Assembly (NCBI RefSeq): GCF_900105585.1
Contig: NZ_FNRT01000002.1
Location: 3,224,001 to 3,288,000, forward strand
Reading direction: 5' to 3'
From: Nocardioides exalbidus
Lineage (GTDB): Bacteria > Actinomycetota > Actinomycetes > Propionibacteriales > Nocardioidaceae
DNA length: 64,000 nt
Shown here: piece by piece, positions 40,212-48,100 of the stretch
Layout: the number at the start of each line of letters is the position of its first letter
How positions within the stretch are numbered: the stretch's first letter is position 1
The notes under the pieces: model-generated
What the model saw: only the letters and a program-made list of their open reading frames with translations
What the model was told of the DNA's origin: nothing
Databases searched by the model: none
Position numbers and translations under genes: made by a program

Positions 40212-41822
40212 GTGAGCCCCACGGTCTTCCGGAACGCGACGGTCTTCGACGGCTTCACCCATCGCGGGGCGGTGGGTGACGTGGTCGTCGAGGGCGGGCG
40301 GATCACGGCGGTGGGCCCGGACGCGGCACCGGCCGGCGCCCGGGTGGTCGACGTCGCGGGAGGGCTCCTGCTGCCCGGCTTCGTCGACGCCCACGTGCAC
40401 CCGATCCAGGGCGGCCTCGAGAGACTGGGCTGCGACCTGAGCGAGCTCGCGGTGGACAGCGCGGCGTACCTCTCGCACGTCCGGGCCTTCGCGCACGACC
40501 ACCCGGACCAGCCGTGGATCCAGGGCGGTGGCTGGGCGATGGCCGCGTTCCCGGGTGGACTGCCGACGGCGAGCGCGCTGGACGAGGTCGTCCCCGACCG
40601 TCCGGTGGCGCTGGTCAACCGCGACCACCACGGCATGTGGGTCAGCTCCCGAGCGCTCGAGCTCGCCGGGATCACCCGCGACACCCCCGACCCGCACGAC
40701 GGCCGCATCGAGCGCGACGCCGACGGCGAGCCGACCGGCTGCCTGCACGAGGGCGCGATGGACCTGCTCGCGGGCGTCGTGCCCGTCGCGGACGACGACG
40801 CGATGCACGCCGGGCTGATGGAGGGCCAGCGGTTCCTCCACTCGCTGGGCGTCACCGGTTGGCAGGACGCGATCGTCGGCACCTACTCGAACATGCGCGA
40901 CGGCGGGCCGACGTACGCCCGCGCCGCGGCCAGCGGGGACCTCACCGGCACCGTCGTCGGCGCACTCTGGTGGGAGCGCGACCGCGGCGCCGAGCAGGTC
41001 GACGACCTGGTCGCGAAGCGCGCGGACTACTCCCGCGGCAGGTTCGCCGCGACGGCGGTCAAGGTGATGCAGGACGGCGTCGCCGAGAACGGCACGGCCG
41101 CGCTGGTCGATCCCTACCTCGACCGCTGCGGCCACGCGACGCACAACACCGGCATCTCGTTCGTCGACCCGGTGGAGCTCCGCGGCCACGTGCGGGCACT
41201 CGACGCGCACGGCTTCCAGGTGCACGTCCACGGCCTCGGTGACCGCGGCGTGCGCGAGGCGCTCGACGCCTTCGAGGGCACGGACCCCGCGCGGCGCCAC
41301 CACATCGCCCACCTCCAGCTCGTGCACCCCGACGACGTACGACGCTTCGCCGACCTCGGCGTCGCCGCCAACCTCCAGGCCCTGTGGGCGTGCCTCGACG
41401 CGCAGATGACCGAGCTGACGATCCCGTTCCTGGGGGAGGAGCGGGCCGCGCGGCAGTACCCCTTCGGCGACCTCCACCGCGCGGGCGCCCGGCTGGTCGC
41501 CGGCAGCGACTGGCCGGTGAGCACCCCCGACCCCCTCGCCGCGATCCACACCGCGGTGCACCGGACGGCGTACGACGAGCCCGCACCGGCCGGCACGGAC
41601 CCGTTCCTGCCCGAGCAGGCGCTCCCGATCGAGGCCGCGTTCGCGGCCTACACGAGCGGCTCCGCCTGGGTGAACCATCGTGACGATGCCGGCCGGATCG
41701 CCGTCGGCGCGGTCGCCGACCTCGTGGTGCTCGACCGCGACCCCTTCGCCGCGCCCGACGAGATCGGCGCCGCGCGCGTCGTGTCCACGTGGGTCGACGG
41801 CGAGCCGGTCTTCGAGGCCTGA
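40212..41822 (+). CDS. amidohydrolase family protein (Amidohydro_3)
   Basis: A 536-residue metal-dependent hydrolase. PGFVDAHVHPIQG gives the His-x-His metal site, VKVMQDGVAENGTAALVDPY a central block, HVHGLGDRGVREALDAFEG the later His, and LVAGSDWPVSTPDPLAAIH the final Asp. The beta-sandwich end has GSAWVNHRDDAGRIAVGAVADLVVLDRDPF. GTG 40212 was chosen because it begins the fold; CAGGAT seven bases upstream could be the -10 of a leaderless transcript. An in-frame ATG at 40182 lies nearer the repeat, with GAGGAG two bases upstream. Substrate unknown (N-substituted formamides or amides are usual). The TGATG overlap links it to the next gene. Confidence 0.85.
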   Translation: MSPTVFRNATVFDGFTHRGAVGDVVVEGGRITAVGPDAAPAGARVVDVAGGLLLPGFVDAHVHPIQGGLERLGCDLSELAVDSAAYLSHVRAFAHDHPDQPWIQGGGWAMAAFPGGLPTASALDEVVPDRPVALVNRDHHGMWVSSRALELAGITRDTPDPHDGRIERDADGEPTGCLHEGAMDLLAGVVPVADDDAMHAGLMEGQRFLHSLGVTGWQDAIVGTYSNMRDGGPTYARAAASGDLTGTVVGALWWERDRGAEQVDDLVAKRADYSRGRFAATAVKVMQDGVAENGTAALVDPYLDRCGHATHNTGISFVDPVELRGHVRALDAHGFQVHVHGLGDRGVREALDAFEGTDPARRHHIAHLQLVHPDDVRRFADLGVAANLQALWACLDAQMTELTIPFLGEERAARQYPFGDLHRAGARLVAGSDWPVSTPDPLAAIHTAVHRTAYDEPAPAGTDPFLPEQALPIEAAFAAYTSGSAWVNHRDDAGRIAVGAVADLVVLDRDPFAAPDEIGAARVVSTWVDGEPVFEA

Positions 41823-42454
41823 TGCGCGTCGTCGGCACCGCCGGGCCGGTCGTCGTGCTGCTGCCCGGTGGGTCCGACGCAGCCGAGGGCTTCGCCCCGC
41901 GCCTGGTCGAGGGCCTGGTCGCGGACCCGTGCTGTCGCGTGGTGCTGTGGGACCGGCCACGGGGCGGCCGGCTGACCGAGGCACCGACCGCGCTCCACCG
42001 CATGCTCGGCGAGCACGACCTGGGGCCCGCCGTGCTGGTCGGGCAGAGCCTCGGTGGCGCGGTCGCCGCGATGACGGCCTGCGCGTTCCCCGACGACGTC
42101 GCCGGTCTCGTGCTGCTCGACCCGACGCCGGTGAACGACACCGTCGAGGCGCTCCAGATCGAGGGCCTCGCCACCGTGGCCGCGATCCGCGGCTCGCGCG
42201 GGCTGAGGCGCGTCGTCCGCGGGCTCGCCAGGGCTGCCGTCGCGTTCGACGAGTCGCGCCTGCCGACGGTCCCCGCGGTGGTCGTCGCCGCGGACCGCGA
42301 CGCCGGGGAGCGGATGCACCGGGCCCACGTGCGCCTCGCCGCACGGCTCGACGCACCGCTGCTCCAGTGGCCCGGGGCCGAGCACGGCGTCCACCTGTCG
42401 CACCCCGAGCAGGTGCTGGCCGCCGCGCGCGACGTCGTACGACGGGTCGGGTGA
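41822..42454 (+). CDS. alpha/beta hydrolase
   Basis: A 210-residue alpha/beta-hydrolase. VVLLPGGSDAAEGFAPRLVE contains the oxyanion-hole strand, and VLVGQSLGGAVAAM holds the nucleophile Ser in Gly-x-Ser-x-Gly. The catalytic Asp is probably in VVVAADRDAGER and the His in GAEHGVHLSHPEQV. Its ATG shares a base with the amidohydrolase stop (TGATG), showing coupling and a possible joint pathway of amide hydrolysis followed by ester or lactone hydrolysis. Substrate unknown. Confidence 0.82.
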   Translation: MRVVGTAGPVVVLLPGGSDAAEGFAPRLVEGLVADPCCRVVLWDRPRGGRLTEAPTALHRMLGEHDLGPAVLVGQSLGGAVAAMTACAFPDDVAGLVLLDPTPVNDTVEALQIEGLATVAAIRGSRGLRRVVRGLARAAVAFDESRLPTVPAVVVAADRDAGERMHRAHVRLAARLDAPLLQWPGAEHGVHLSHPEQVLAAARDVVRRVG

Positions 42455-42476
42455 GGGCCGCTCCGCCCACAGCGGA

Positions 42477-42491
42477 TCCGCGGCCAGCAGA
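42477..42491 (+). promoter_or_regulatory. degenerate PopR-like site upstream of clpP pair
   Basis: TCCGCG-GCC-AGCAGA, with the right half identical to the right half of the perfect palindrome in front of the popR-like gene and four of six bases of the left half kept. It is 42 bases before the clpP ATG. Weak on its own; supported only by its position and by the nearby regulator. Confidence 0.35.
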
Positions 42492-42532
42492 GCACCCTGT
42501 GGCGCACGGCCCGTGCCCGTCACCGTGGAGGC

Positions 42533-43147
42533 ATGACCATCACTCCCACGTCAGAACGCATCGAGGACGAGCTTGTCCGCCGCCTCATGCACCAACGCGT
42601 CATCGTGCTGGGCGAGGCCCTGGATGAGGGCAACGGCAACCGCCTGATGCACCAGCTGCTGCTCCTCTCCGCCGAGGACCCGCGCGCCGACATCAGCCTC
42701 TGGATCAACTCGCCCGGCGGGTCGGTCTCGGCCATGCTCGCCATCCACGACGTCATGCAGCTGATCCCCAACGACGTCAGCACGCTGGCGATGGGGATGG
42801 CCGCGAGCGCCGGGCAGTTCCTGCTGTCGGCGGGCACGCCCGGCAAGAGGTACGCCCTCCCGCACTCGCGCGTCCTGCTCCACCAGGGCTCCGCGGGGAT
42901 CGGCGGCACGGCCGTCGACATCGAGATCCAGGCCGACGACCTGCGCCTCACCCGCGACACCGTCATCGGGCTGGTCGCCGGGCACACCGGGCAGGACCGC
43001 GACACGATCGAGCGGGACTCGCGGCGCGACCGGTGGTTCAGCGCCGAGGAGGCGCTCGCCTACGGCTTCGTGGACCAGGTGGTCACGTCGGTCGATCACG
43101 TGACGCCGGGGTCCGGGCGGCCCGTCGGTCTGGCGGGTGCGCGATGA
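42533..43147 (+). CDS. clpP: ATP-dependent Clp protease proteolytic subunit (active type)
   Basis: A 204-residue ClpP serine protease subunit. The triad is intact: Ser92 in AMGMAASAGQF, His117 in LPHSRVLLHQG, and Asp162 in IERDSRRDRWF. The handle region with GSAGIGGTAVDIEIQADDL is normal. GTGGAGG lies just before ATG 42533. It overlaps the second clpP gene by ATGA, so the two products are made together. The pair with an adjacent PopR-like regulator corresponds to the clpP3-clpP4 type locus of Streptomyces, separate from the housekeeping clpP1-clpP2. Confidence 0.92.
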   Translation: MTITPTSERIEDELVRRLMHQRVIVLGEALDEGNGNRLMHQLLLLSAEDPRADISLWINSPGGSVSAMLAIHDVMQLIPNDVSTLAMGMAASAGQFLLSAGTPGKRYALPHSRVLLHQGSAGIGGTAVDIEIQADDLRLTRDTVIGLVAGHTGQDRDTIERDSRRDRWFSAEEALAYGFVDQVVTSVDHVTPGSGRPVGLAGAR

Positions 43148-43746
43148 GCAGCTACACGATCCCGTACGTCGTCCAGACCACGCCGCGCGGCGAGCGGACC
43201 CTCGACCTCTACTCCCGGCTGCTGTCCGAGCGCATCGTCTACCTCGGCACCGAGATCGACGACGGCGTCGCCAACGCGGTGATCGCGCAGATGCTGCACC
43301 TGTCCTCGGAGAACCCCGAGCTCCCGATCAGCCTCTACATCAACTCACCGGGCGGCTCGATCTCGGCGATGCTCGCGATCTACGACGCGATGCAGTTCGT
43401 GAAGCCGTCCGTCGAGACGGTGTGCGTCGGCCAGGCGGCCTGGACGGCCGCGGTCCTGCTGGCCGGGGGAGCGCCCGGCGCTCGCGCGATCCTGCCCCAC
43501 GGACGGGTCGTGCTCCACCAGCCCGCGACCCAGGGACGCGGCACGATCCCCGACCTGATCCTCGAGGCCGACGAGGTCGCCCGGGTCCGCCTCGAGCTCG
43601 AGGAGGTGCTGGCCCGGCACACCGGCAGGACGGTCGAGCAGGTCCGCCAGGACACCGACCGCACCCTCGTCCTGCCGGGTGCGGCGGCCGTCGACTACGG
43701 CATCGTCGACACCGTCCTCCACGAGCAGGTGTCGGCGATCAGCTGA
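43144..43746 (+). CDS. ClpP-like subunit lacking the catalytic serine
   Basis: A 200-residue ClpP homologue in which the serine position is Trp100: VCVGQAAWTAAVLLAGG instead of GQAAS. His125 (LPHGRVVLHQP) and Asp170 (VRQDTDR) are retained, and the N-terminal loop, handle and core are complete. The TGG codon is at 43441-43443. Such a subunit cannot form the acyl enzyme and should be inactive, like ClpR of cyanobacteria and plastids, and would need the adjacent active ClpP in a mixed tetradecamer. The 4-base overlap with that gene favours equal amounts. This is established by sequence; the mixed assembly is inference. Confidence 0.9.
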   Translation: MSSYTIPYVVQTTPRGERTLDLYSRLLSERIVYLGTEIDDGVANAVIAQMLHLSSENPELPISLYINSPGGSISAMLAIYDAMQFVKPSVETVCVGQAAWTAAVLLAGGAPGARAILPHGRVVLHQPATQGRGTIPDLILEADEVARVRLELEEVLARHTGRTVEQVRQDTDRTLVLPGAAAVDYGIVDTVLHEQVSAIS

Positions 43747-43750
43747 GGCT

Positions 43751-44074
43751 TCACGCAGCGAGCGCGAGCGCCTCGGGGCGCGCGGTGCGGGTCGCGAGCT
43801 CGCGGACGCTGAGGTCGAGGGCACCGGCGATCGCCTGGAGCATCTCCGACGACGGGTCCTTGAGGCCGCGCTCCACCTCGGAGAGGTACTGCATGGAGAC
43901 GCCGGCGCGCGTCGCCACGTCGACGAGGCGCTCCCCGCGCCCGGTGCGCTCGCGGTGCAGCTCTGCCCCGACCAGCTCGCGCCACAGCGGTTCGGGAGCC
44001 GCCGGGCTCGCGTCGGACCGGCCCTCGGGACGGTCGTCGGACTGGGGTGCCGGGAACCGCAGGATCTCGCCCAT
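43751..44074 (-). CDS. popR: PopR/ClgR-like XRE regulator with ssrA-like tail
   Basis: A 107-residue helix-turn-helix protein: LVDVATRAGVSMQYLSEVER and GLKDPSSEMLQAIAGAL are the HTH of the ClgR/PopR family, activators of clp genes. The last residues EALALAA are like the ssrA tag and like the C-terminal alanine signals by which PopR and ClgR are degraded by ClpP. The gene lies four bases past the clpP pair, on the opposite strand, and has a PopR-type palindrome upstream. A feedback loop, in which low protease activity lets the regulator accumulate and raise clpP transcription, is inferred from the Streptomyces model. Confidence 0.8.
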   Translation of the reverse strand: MGEILRFPAPQSDDRPEGRSDASPAAPEPLWRELVGAELHRERTGRGERLVDVATRAGVSMQYLSEVERGLKDPSSEMLQAIAGALDLSVRELATRTARPEALALAA

Positions 44075-44111
44075 GCACCGAATGTAGCCACCACCTGCCG
44101 CGCACGCCGTC

Positions 44112-44134
44112 CCGTTCTGCTGAGAGCAGAACGG
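44112..44134 (-). promoter_or_regulatory. PopR-box-like palindrome upstream of popR
   Basis: CCGTTCTGCT at 44112-44121, a GAG spacer, and the exact reverse complement at 44125-44134. The inner TCTGCT-N3-AGCAGA differs by one pair from the PopR site as I recall it for Streptomyces lividans (TCTGCC-N3-GGCAGA). It lies 37 bases before the popR ATG and one base after the erm stop, so a terminator for erm is the alternative reading. Confidence 0.65.
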
Positions 44135-44135
44135 C

Positions 44136-44897
44136 TCACCGGCCGAGCTCGTGCCAGAGGTGCGCCCACTGCGGCGGCCCCAGGTGGCGCGGCAGGCTGC
44201 GCCGGTCGACCTCGGCCCGGGCCATCGCCCGGCGCACGCTCCGCCCGTCGGCTCGGGTCGCGCCCTGCAGGACGCGGTCGAGGCCGCCGCCGCGGCCGGT
44301 GAAGACGGCGTGCACGAAGGCGTCGTACGCCGTCCGCTCGCCGTGCGCGACCAGCGGCTCGGCCCGTCGGTCGATCCGCAGCAGGCCGCCGTCGACCGAC
44401 GGCTGGGGGGCGAATCCGTGAGCAGGGACCCGTCCCGCGAGCCCGAACACGAACCACGGTGCCGCCTGCGCGGTCATCATCGTGCCGCCGCCGACGCCTG
44501 CCCGCTTCCGGGCCACCTCCCACTGGACGAGCAGGAGCGCGTGCTGCCACGTCTGCTCGCGCAGGAGGCGGCGCAGGATCGGCGTGGTCAGGTGGAAGGG
44601 GACGTTGCCGACCACGACGGGGAGGTCGAACGGTCGGCGGAGGGCGTCGGCGTGCTCGACGCGCGCGGTGGGCAGGTCGCGGCGGAGCCGTCGTGCGCGG
44701 TGCTCGTCGAGCTCGACCGCGGTGACGTCGCGTCCGCGTCCGACGAGGACCCGGGTGACGGCGCCGTCACCCGAGCCGATCTCGAGGATCGGGCCGACCG
44801 TGTCGTCGACGAGCTCGCCGATGCGCCGGAGGGTCGGTGCGTGGTGCAGGAAGTTCTGGCCGAGCTCGTGCCGGCCGCCATGTCTGGATCGAGGCAT
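44136..44897 (-). CDS. erm: Erm-family 23S rRNA adenine-N6 methyltransferase
   Basis: A 253-residue SAM-dependent enzyme that methylates A2058 (E. coli numbering) of 23S rRNA and gives macrolide-lincosamide-streptogramin B resistance. The KsgA/Erm motifs are present: ELGQNFL (11-17), ILEIGSGDGAVT (37-48) and GNVPFHLTTPIL (97-108), the variant of the catalytic N-(I/V)-P-(Y/F) tetrad seen in actinobacterial Erm proteins. The C-terminal domain is short. The ribosome-binding sequence GGGAG is buried in a hairpin and an upstream leader peptide is present, so induction by macrolide stalling is likely. A housekeeping KsgA is usually larger and lacks this leader. Confidence 0.86.
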   Translation of the reverse strand: MPRSRHGGRHELGQNFLHHAPTLRRIGELVDDTVGPILEIGSGDGAVTRVLVGRGRDVTAVELDEHRARRLRRDLPTARVEHADALRRPFDLPVVVGNVPFHLTTPILRRLLREQTWQHALLLVQWEVARKRAGVGGGTMMTAQAAPWFVFGLAGRVPAHGFAPQPSVDGGLLRIDRRAEPLVAHGERTAYDAFVHAVFTGRGGGLDRVLQGATRADGRSVRRAMARAEVDRRSLPRHLGPPQWAHLWHELGR

Positions 44898-44903
44898 GGG
44901 GAT

Positions 44904-45025
44904 GTGCTCCCGGGTCTGGTGGGGAGCACCTGGTGCGAGGGTGCGCGACCGGGACGGGTCGCGCAGGTGCCGCTCCGAGGTGCGAGGACGTCTCGGTGAC
45001 GGCGCGGGAGTGACGTCGCGCCGTC
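44904..45025 (-). promoter_or_regulatory. erm translational attenuator: three hairpins
   Basis: Three perfect inverted repeats lie between leader and erm: GTGCTCCC/GGGAGCAC at 44904-44911 and 44922-44929; TGCGCGACC/GGTCGCGCA at 44942-44950 and 44957-44965; GACGGCGCG/CGCGCCGTC at 44998-45006 and 45017-45025. On the transcript the last-formed one contains the erm Shine-Dalgarno GGGAG in its stem, and the first abuts the leader stop codon. This is the expected layout for stalling-controlled unmasking of erm. Confidence 0.68.
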
Positions 45026-45077
45026 AGGCGCGGCGGTCGCGGACCGCCGCGAAGGCGGCGACGTGAAGGGAACCCAT
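45024..45077 (-). CDS. 17-codon erm leader peptide
   Basis: ATG 45077 to TGA 45024 encodes MGSLHVAAFAAVRDRRA. Its Arg-Asp-Arg near the C-terminus is a +X+ motif, the pattern at which macrolide-bound ribosomes stall when adding the next residue. The stop codon is at the base of the first hairpin. A TAGGGT -10 element seven bases before the ATG implies a leaderless transcript, as known for several actinobacterial erm leaders. Too short to call from coding statistics alone; the call rests on position and motif. Confidence 0.62.
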   Translation of the reverse strand: MGSLHVAAFAAVRDRRA

Positions 45078-45084
45078 GCCGGAG

Positions 45085-45122
45085 ACCCTAGGCAGGCCGC
45101 ACGACGCGACGCGACCGCTTTT
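45085..45122 (-). promoter_or_regulatory. erm promoter, possible WhiB7-type element
   Basis: TAGGGT (45090-45085) with the leader ATG seven bases on. No good TTGACA-like -35 is seen at the 17-19 base distance. An AAAA tract at 45122-45119, the only A/T run in the vicinity and at about -42 to -45, is where WhiB7-dependent promoters carry their AT-rich block. The WhiB7 link is weak inference. Confidence 0.4.
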
Positions 45123-45193
45123 CGCCGCGGCGGTGGAGGCGTCCCGGGCGTCCCAGTACGCTCCGGGCACCGCAGGACGAGGAGGGCGTGGCC

Positions 45194-48100
45194 ATGAGGG
45201 GCAGGCGTTCTCCGCGCGCACCCGGGTGGTCGCCCCTCCGGCACGCGTGGCGATCGGCCGTCGGGCACCGCCGCGGCCAGGCGGCCGCGCTGCTCGCCGT
45301 CTCGGCGCTCGTCACGGCGTGCACCGCCTTCGCGCCCGTCTACGACCGCGCGATGCAGCAGGCCCTCGTCGACACCCTGGTCGCCCAGCAGGGACCCGGC
45401 GACCGGGTGGTCGTCCTCGAGTCGGCGTCGGCGGTCAACGCGATCGGCACGACCGAGGCGCGCGATCCCCACGAGCTGGAGGCGATGGTGCCTGCCGGAG
45501 TGGCGGCCCGCCTCGGTCCGGCGGTGCTGGAGCGACGCGCCCTCGTGAGCCCGACGACCGGCGAGGTCCCGCCCAACGGCCTGCTGGTGTGGCGTGACGG
45601 CGCGTGCGACCACCTCCGGCTGCTCAGCGGCAGGTGCCCGGAGGCGTCGGGCGAGATCCTGGTCAGCGAGGCGGACGTCGATCACTTCGGCCTCACCGTC
45701 GGCTCGTCCCTGGCGGTCGCCCCGGCCGAGGAGGGCCCGGACCTCCCGCTCGAGGTGGTCGGCACCTACGCGGTCGCGGGCGGCGACTGGTGGCAGGGCC
45801 TCCGGCTCGTCGGCACCTCGATGCCGGCCGCCGGCGGGACCGACCCGTCCGCCGCGCACGACGCCTGGGTGACCGCCGAGGAGACGTTCACCGACGCGGC
45901 CGTCCTGCCCGCCGAGTCGTCACGGGCCGGTGCGCTGGTCCCGTCGGGCACCGACGTGGACGACCTGTTCGCGCTCGACAGCTCCCTCGATGCCTGGGCG
46001 GAGGACGTCCGCGGGCAGGGCGACGACCTCCGCGTCCTCAGCAGCGTCGACGACGCGGCCGAGGACGTGCGCGACCAGGCCGCGCTCGGTGCCCGCACGG
46101 TCCCGTTGCTGCTGGCGCCGCTCGCCGTGCTGGCCGTCTTCGTCCTCTGGCTGGTCCTCGTCGCGGCGACCCAGCAGCGCCGTGGGGAGGTGGCGGTGGC
46201 CCGGCTGCGGGGCAGGGGTCCGGCCGGCGCCGTGGGGCTGCTGCTGGTCGAGCTGCTGCCGGTGCTGCTCGCCGGGGTCGTCCCGGGCGTGGCGATCGCA
46301 CTCGCCGGCGGCGTGGTCGTACGCACGCTGCTCCCGGGGCCCGCCGCCCTCGAGCTCGCGCCCGGGCTCGTGACCGCGGTGCTCGTCGCCGTCCTCGCCC
46401 TGGTGCTGACGACGCTCGCCGCTGCCGTGCGGGTGGCCCGCGAGCCCCTCGACGCACTGGTGCGCAGCGGTCGCTCCGGCGGGGGCAGCTGGCGGCTCGG
46501 CGCGACGGACGCCGTGCTGCTCGCCGCGGCCGGGACCGGCGCGCTCGCCTTCGTCGCCGGGAGTCTCACGGGCGCGGCCGCGCTGGCCGGCCCGGCCCTG
46601 CTCGCCCTCGTCGTCGGTCTTCTCCTCAGCCACGTCGTGGCGCCCGTGGGGACCAGGGTGGGTCGGTGGTTCCTCCGGCGGGGCCGGCTCGTCACGGGCC
46701 TGACGCTGCTCGACCTCGGTCGCCGCCGCGAGACCCGCGTCCTCGTCGCCGTCCTCACCGTGGCCTCGGCCCTCGCCGTGTTCTCCCTCGACGCCCTCGT
46801 CGTCGGCGAGCGCAACCGCGCCAACGCGAGCGAGCACGACGCCGGGGCGCCGGTCGTGCTCGCGATCGAGGGGCACGACCTCGACCGGGTGCGGACGGCG
46901 CTGGCGGCCGCCGACCCGACGGCAGAGCGGGCCACGCCCGTCGTCCTCGCCGACGGCACGCTGGCCGTGGACCCCGAGCCGTTCCACAGGATCGCCTACT
47001 TCCCGCGCGGCGCCCCGACCGCGGAGGAGTGGCGCGCGATCGAGCCGCCCGGGCACCCGGCCGTGGAGCTGACCGGGTCGCGGGTCTCCCTCGTGGTGGA
47101 GGCAGCGGACGACTTCGCCGTCCAGGACGTCCTCGCGGTGCCGTCCGAGCTGCGCCTCGCGCTCGTCGTCACCGCCACGACCGGCGTACGCCACACGGTG
47201 CCGCTCGGTCCGGTCCCGGCCGCCGGCACCCGGGCGACGCTGACGGGGAGGATGCCGATGTGCGGCGCGGGCTGCCGGCTCGCGGCGATCCAGATGAGTG
47301 CCGCCCAGGGCTCGATCACGACGGGTGGGCTCAGGTTCGGCGGGCTGCGAGTCGACGGGGCGCCGGTCGACCTGGGGACCTCGGCCGAGGACTGGAACGC
47401 CAGCGAGGACGAGCACACCGTGCTGCGCCCGGTCGCCGGCGACCCGGCCGACGCGCTCACCCTGCTCGTGAGCGTCCGCGGTTTCTACCCGGTGGACCTC
47501 ACCCCGGCCTGGATCCCGCCGACGCTCCACGCGATCGTGCCGTCGGGCCGCGGCGCAGACGACCTGGTCGTCACCGGGGTCGACGGCAGCGACCGCGCGG
47601 CCGACGTCGTGGGGCGCACCACCCTGCTCCCGGCGATGCCCGCGCGGTCGGCGCTGGTGGACCTCGACGCCGCCACCCGCGGTCGCGACATCACCTTCGA
47701 CGCGCTCCTCCAGGTGTGGCTCGACGACGACCCCGCCCTGGTGGCCGACGTCGAGGACTCCCTGCGTGCGAGCGGGGTCTCCGTGACCGACGTGCGCCGT
47801 CACTCCGCGATCAGCCGGTCCTACTCCCACACCGTCCCCACCTGGAGCCTGGCGCTCGGTGCCGTCGTGGGCCCGGTCGTCGTCCTGGTCGCGGTGCTGG
47901 TCCTGCTCGTCCTGGCCGTCATCGGCTGGCGGTCCCGGTCACGGGACCTCGCGATCCTGCGGCTCAACGGCGCCGGGCGTCGTACGACGGCCCGCCTGGC
48001 CGCGTGGGCCCACCTCCCCGCCGTCATCGCGGCCGTGCTCGCCGGTGCCGGAGCCGGGGTGGCGGGAGCAAGACTCGCGATGTCCGACGTCGCGTTCTTC

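Noticed and set aside
44112..44134. Reading the palindrome purely as an erm terminator
   Set aside because: It does lie one base after the erm stop, so dual use cannot be excluded, but the sequence of the arms matches the PopR site and the regulator gene is adjacent, which a random terminator would not explain.
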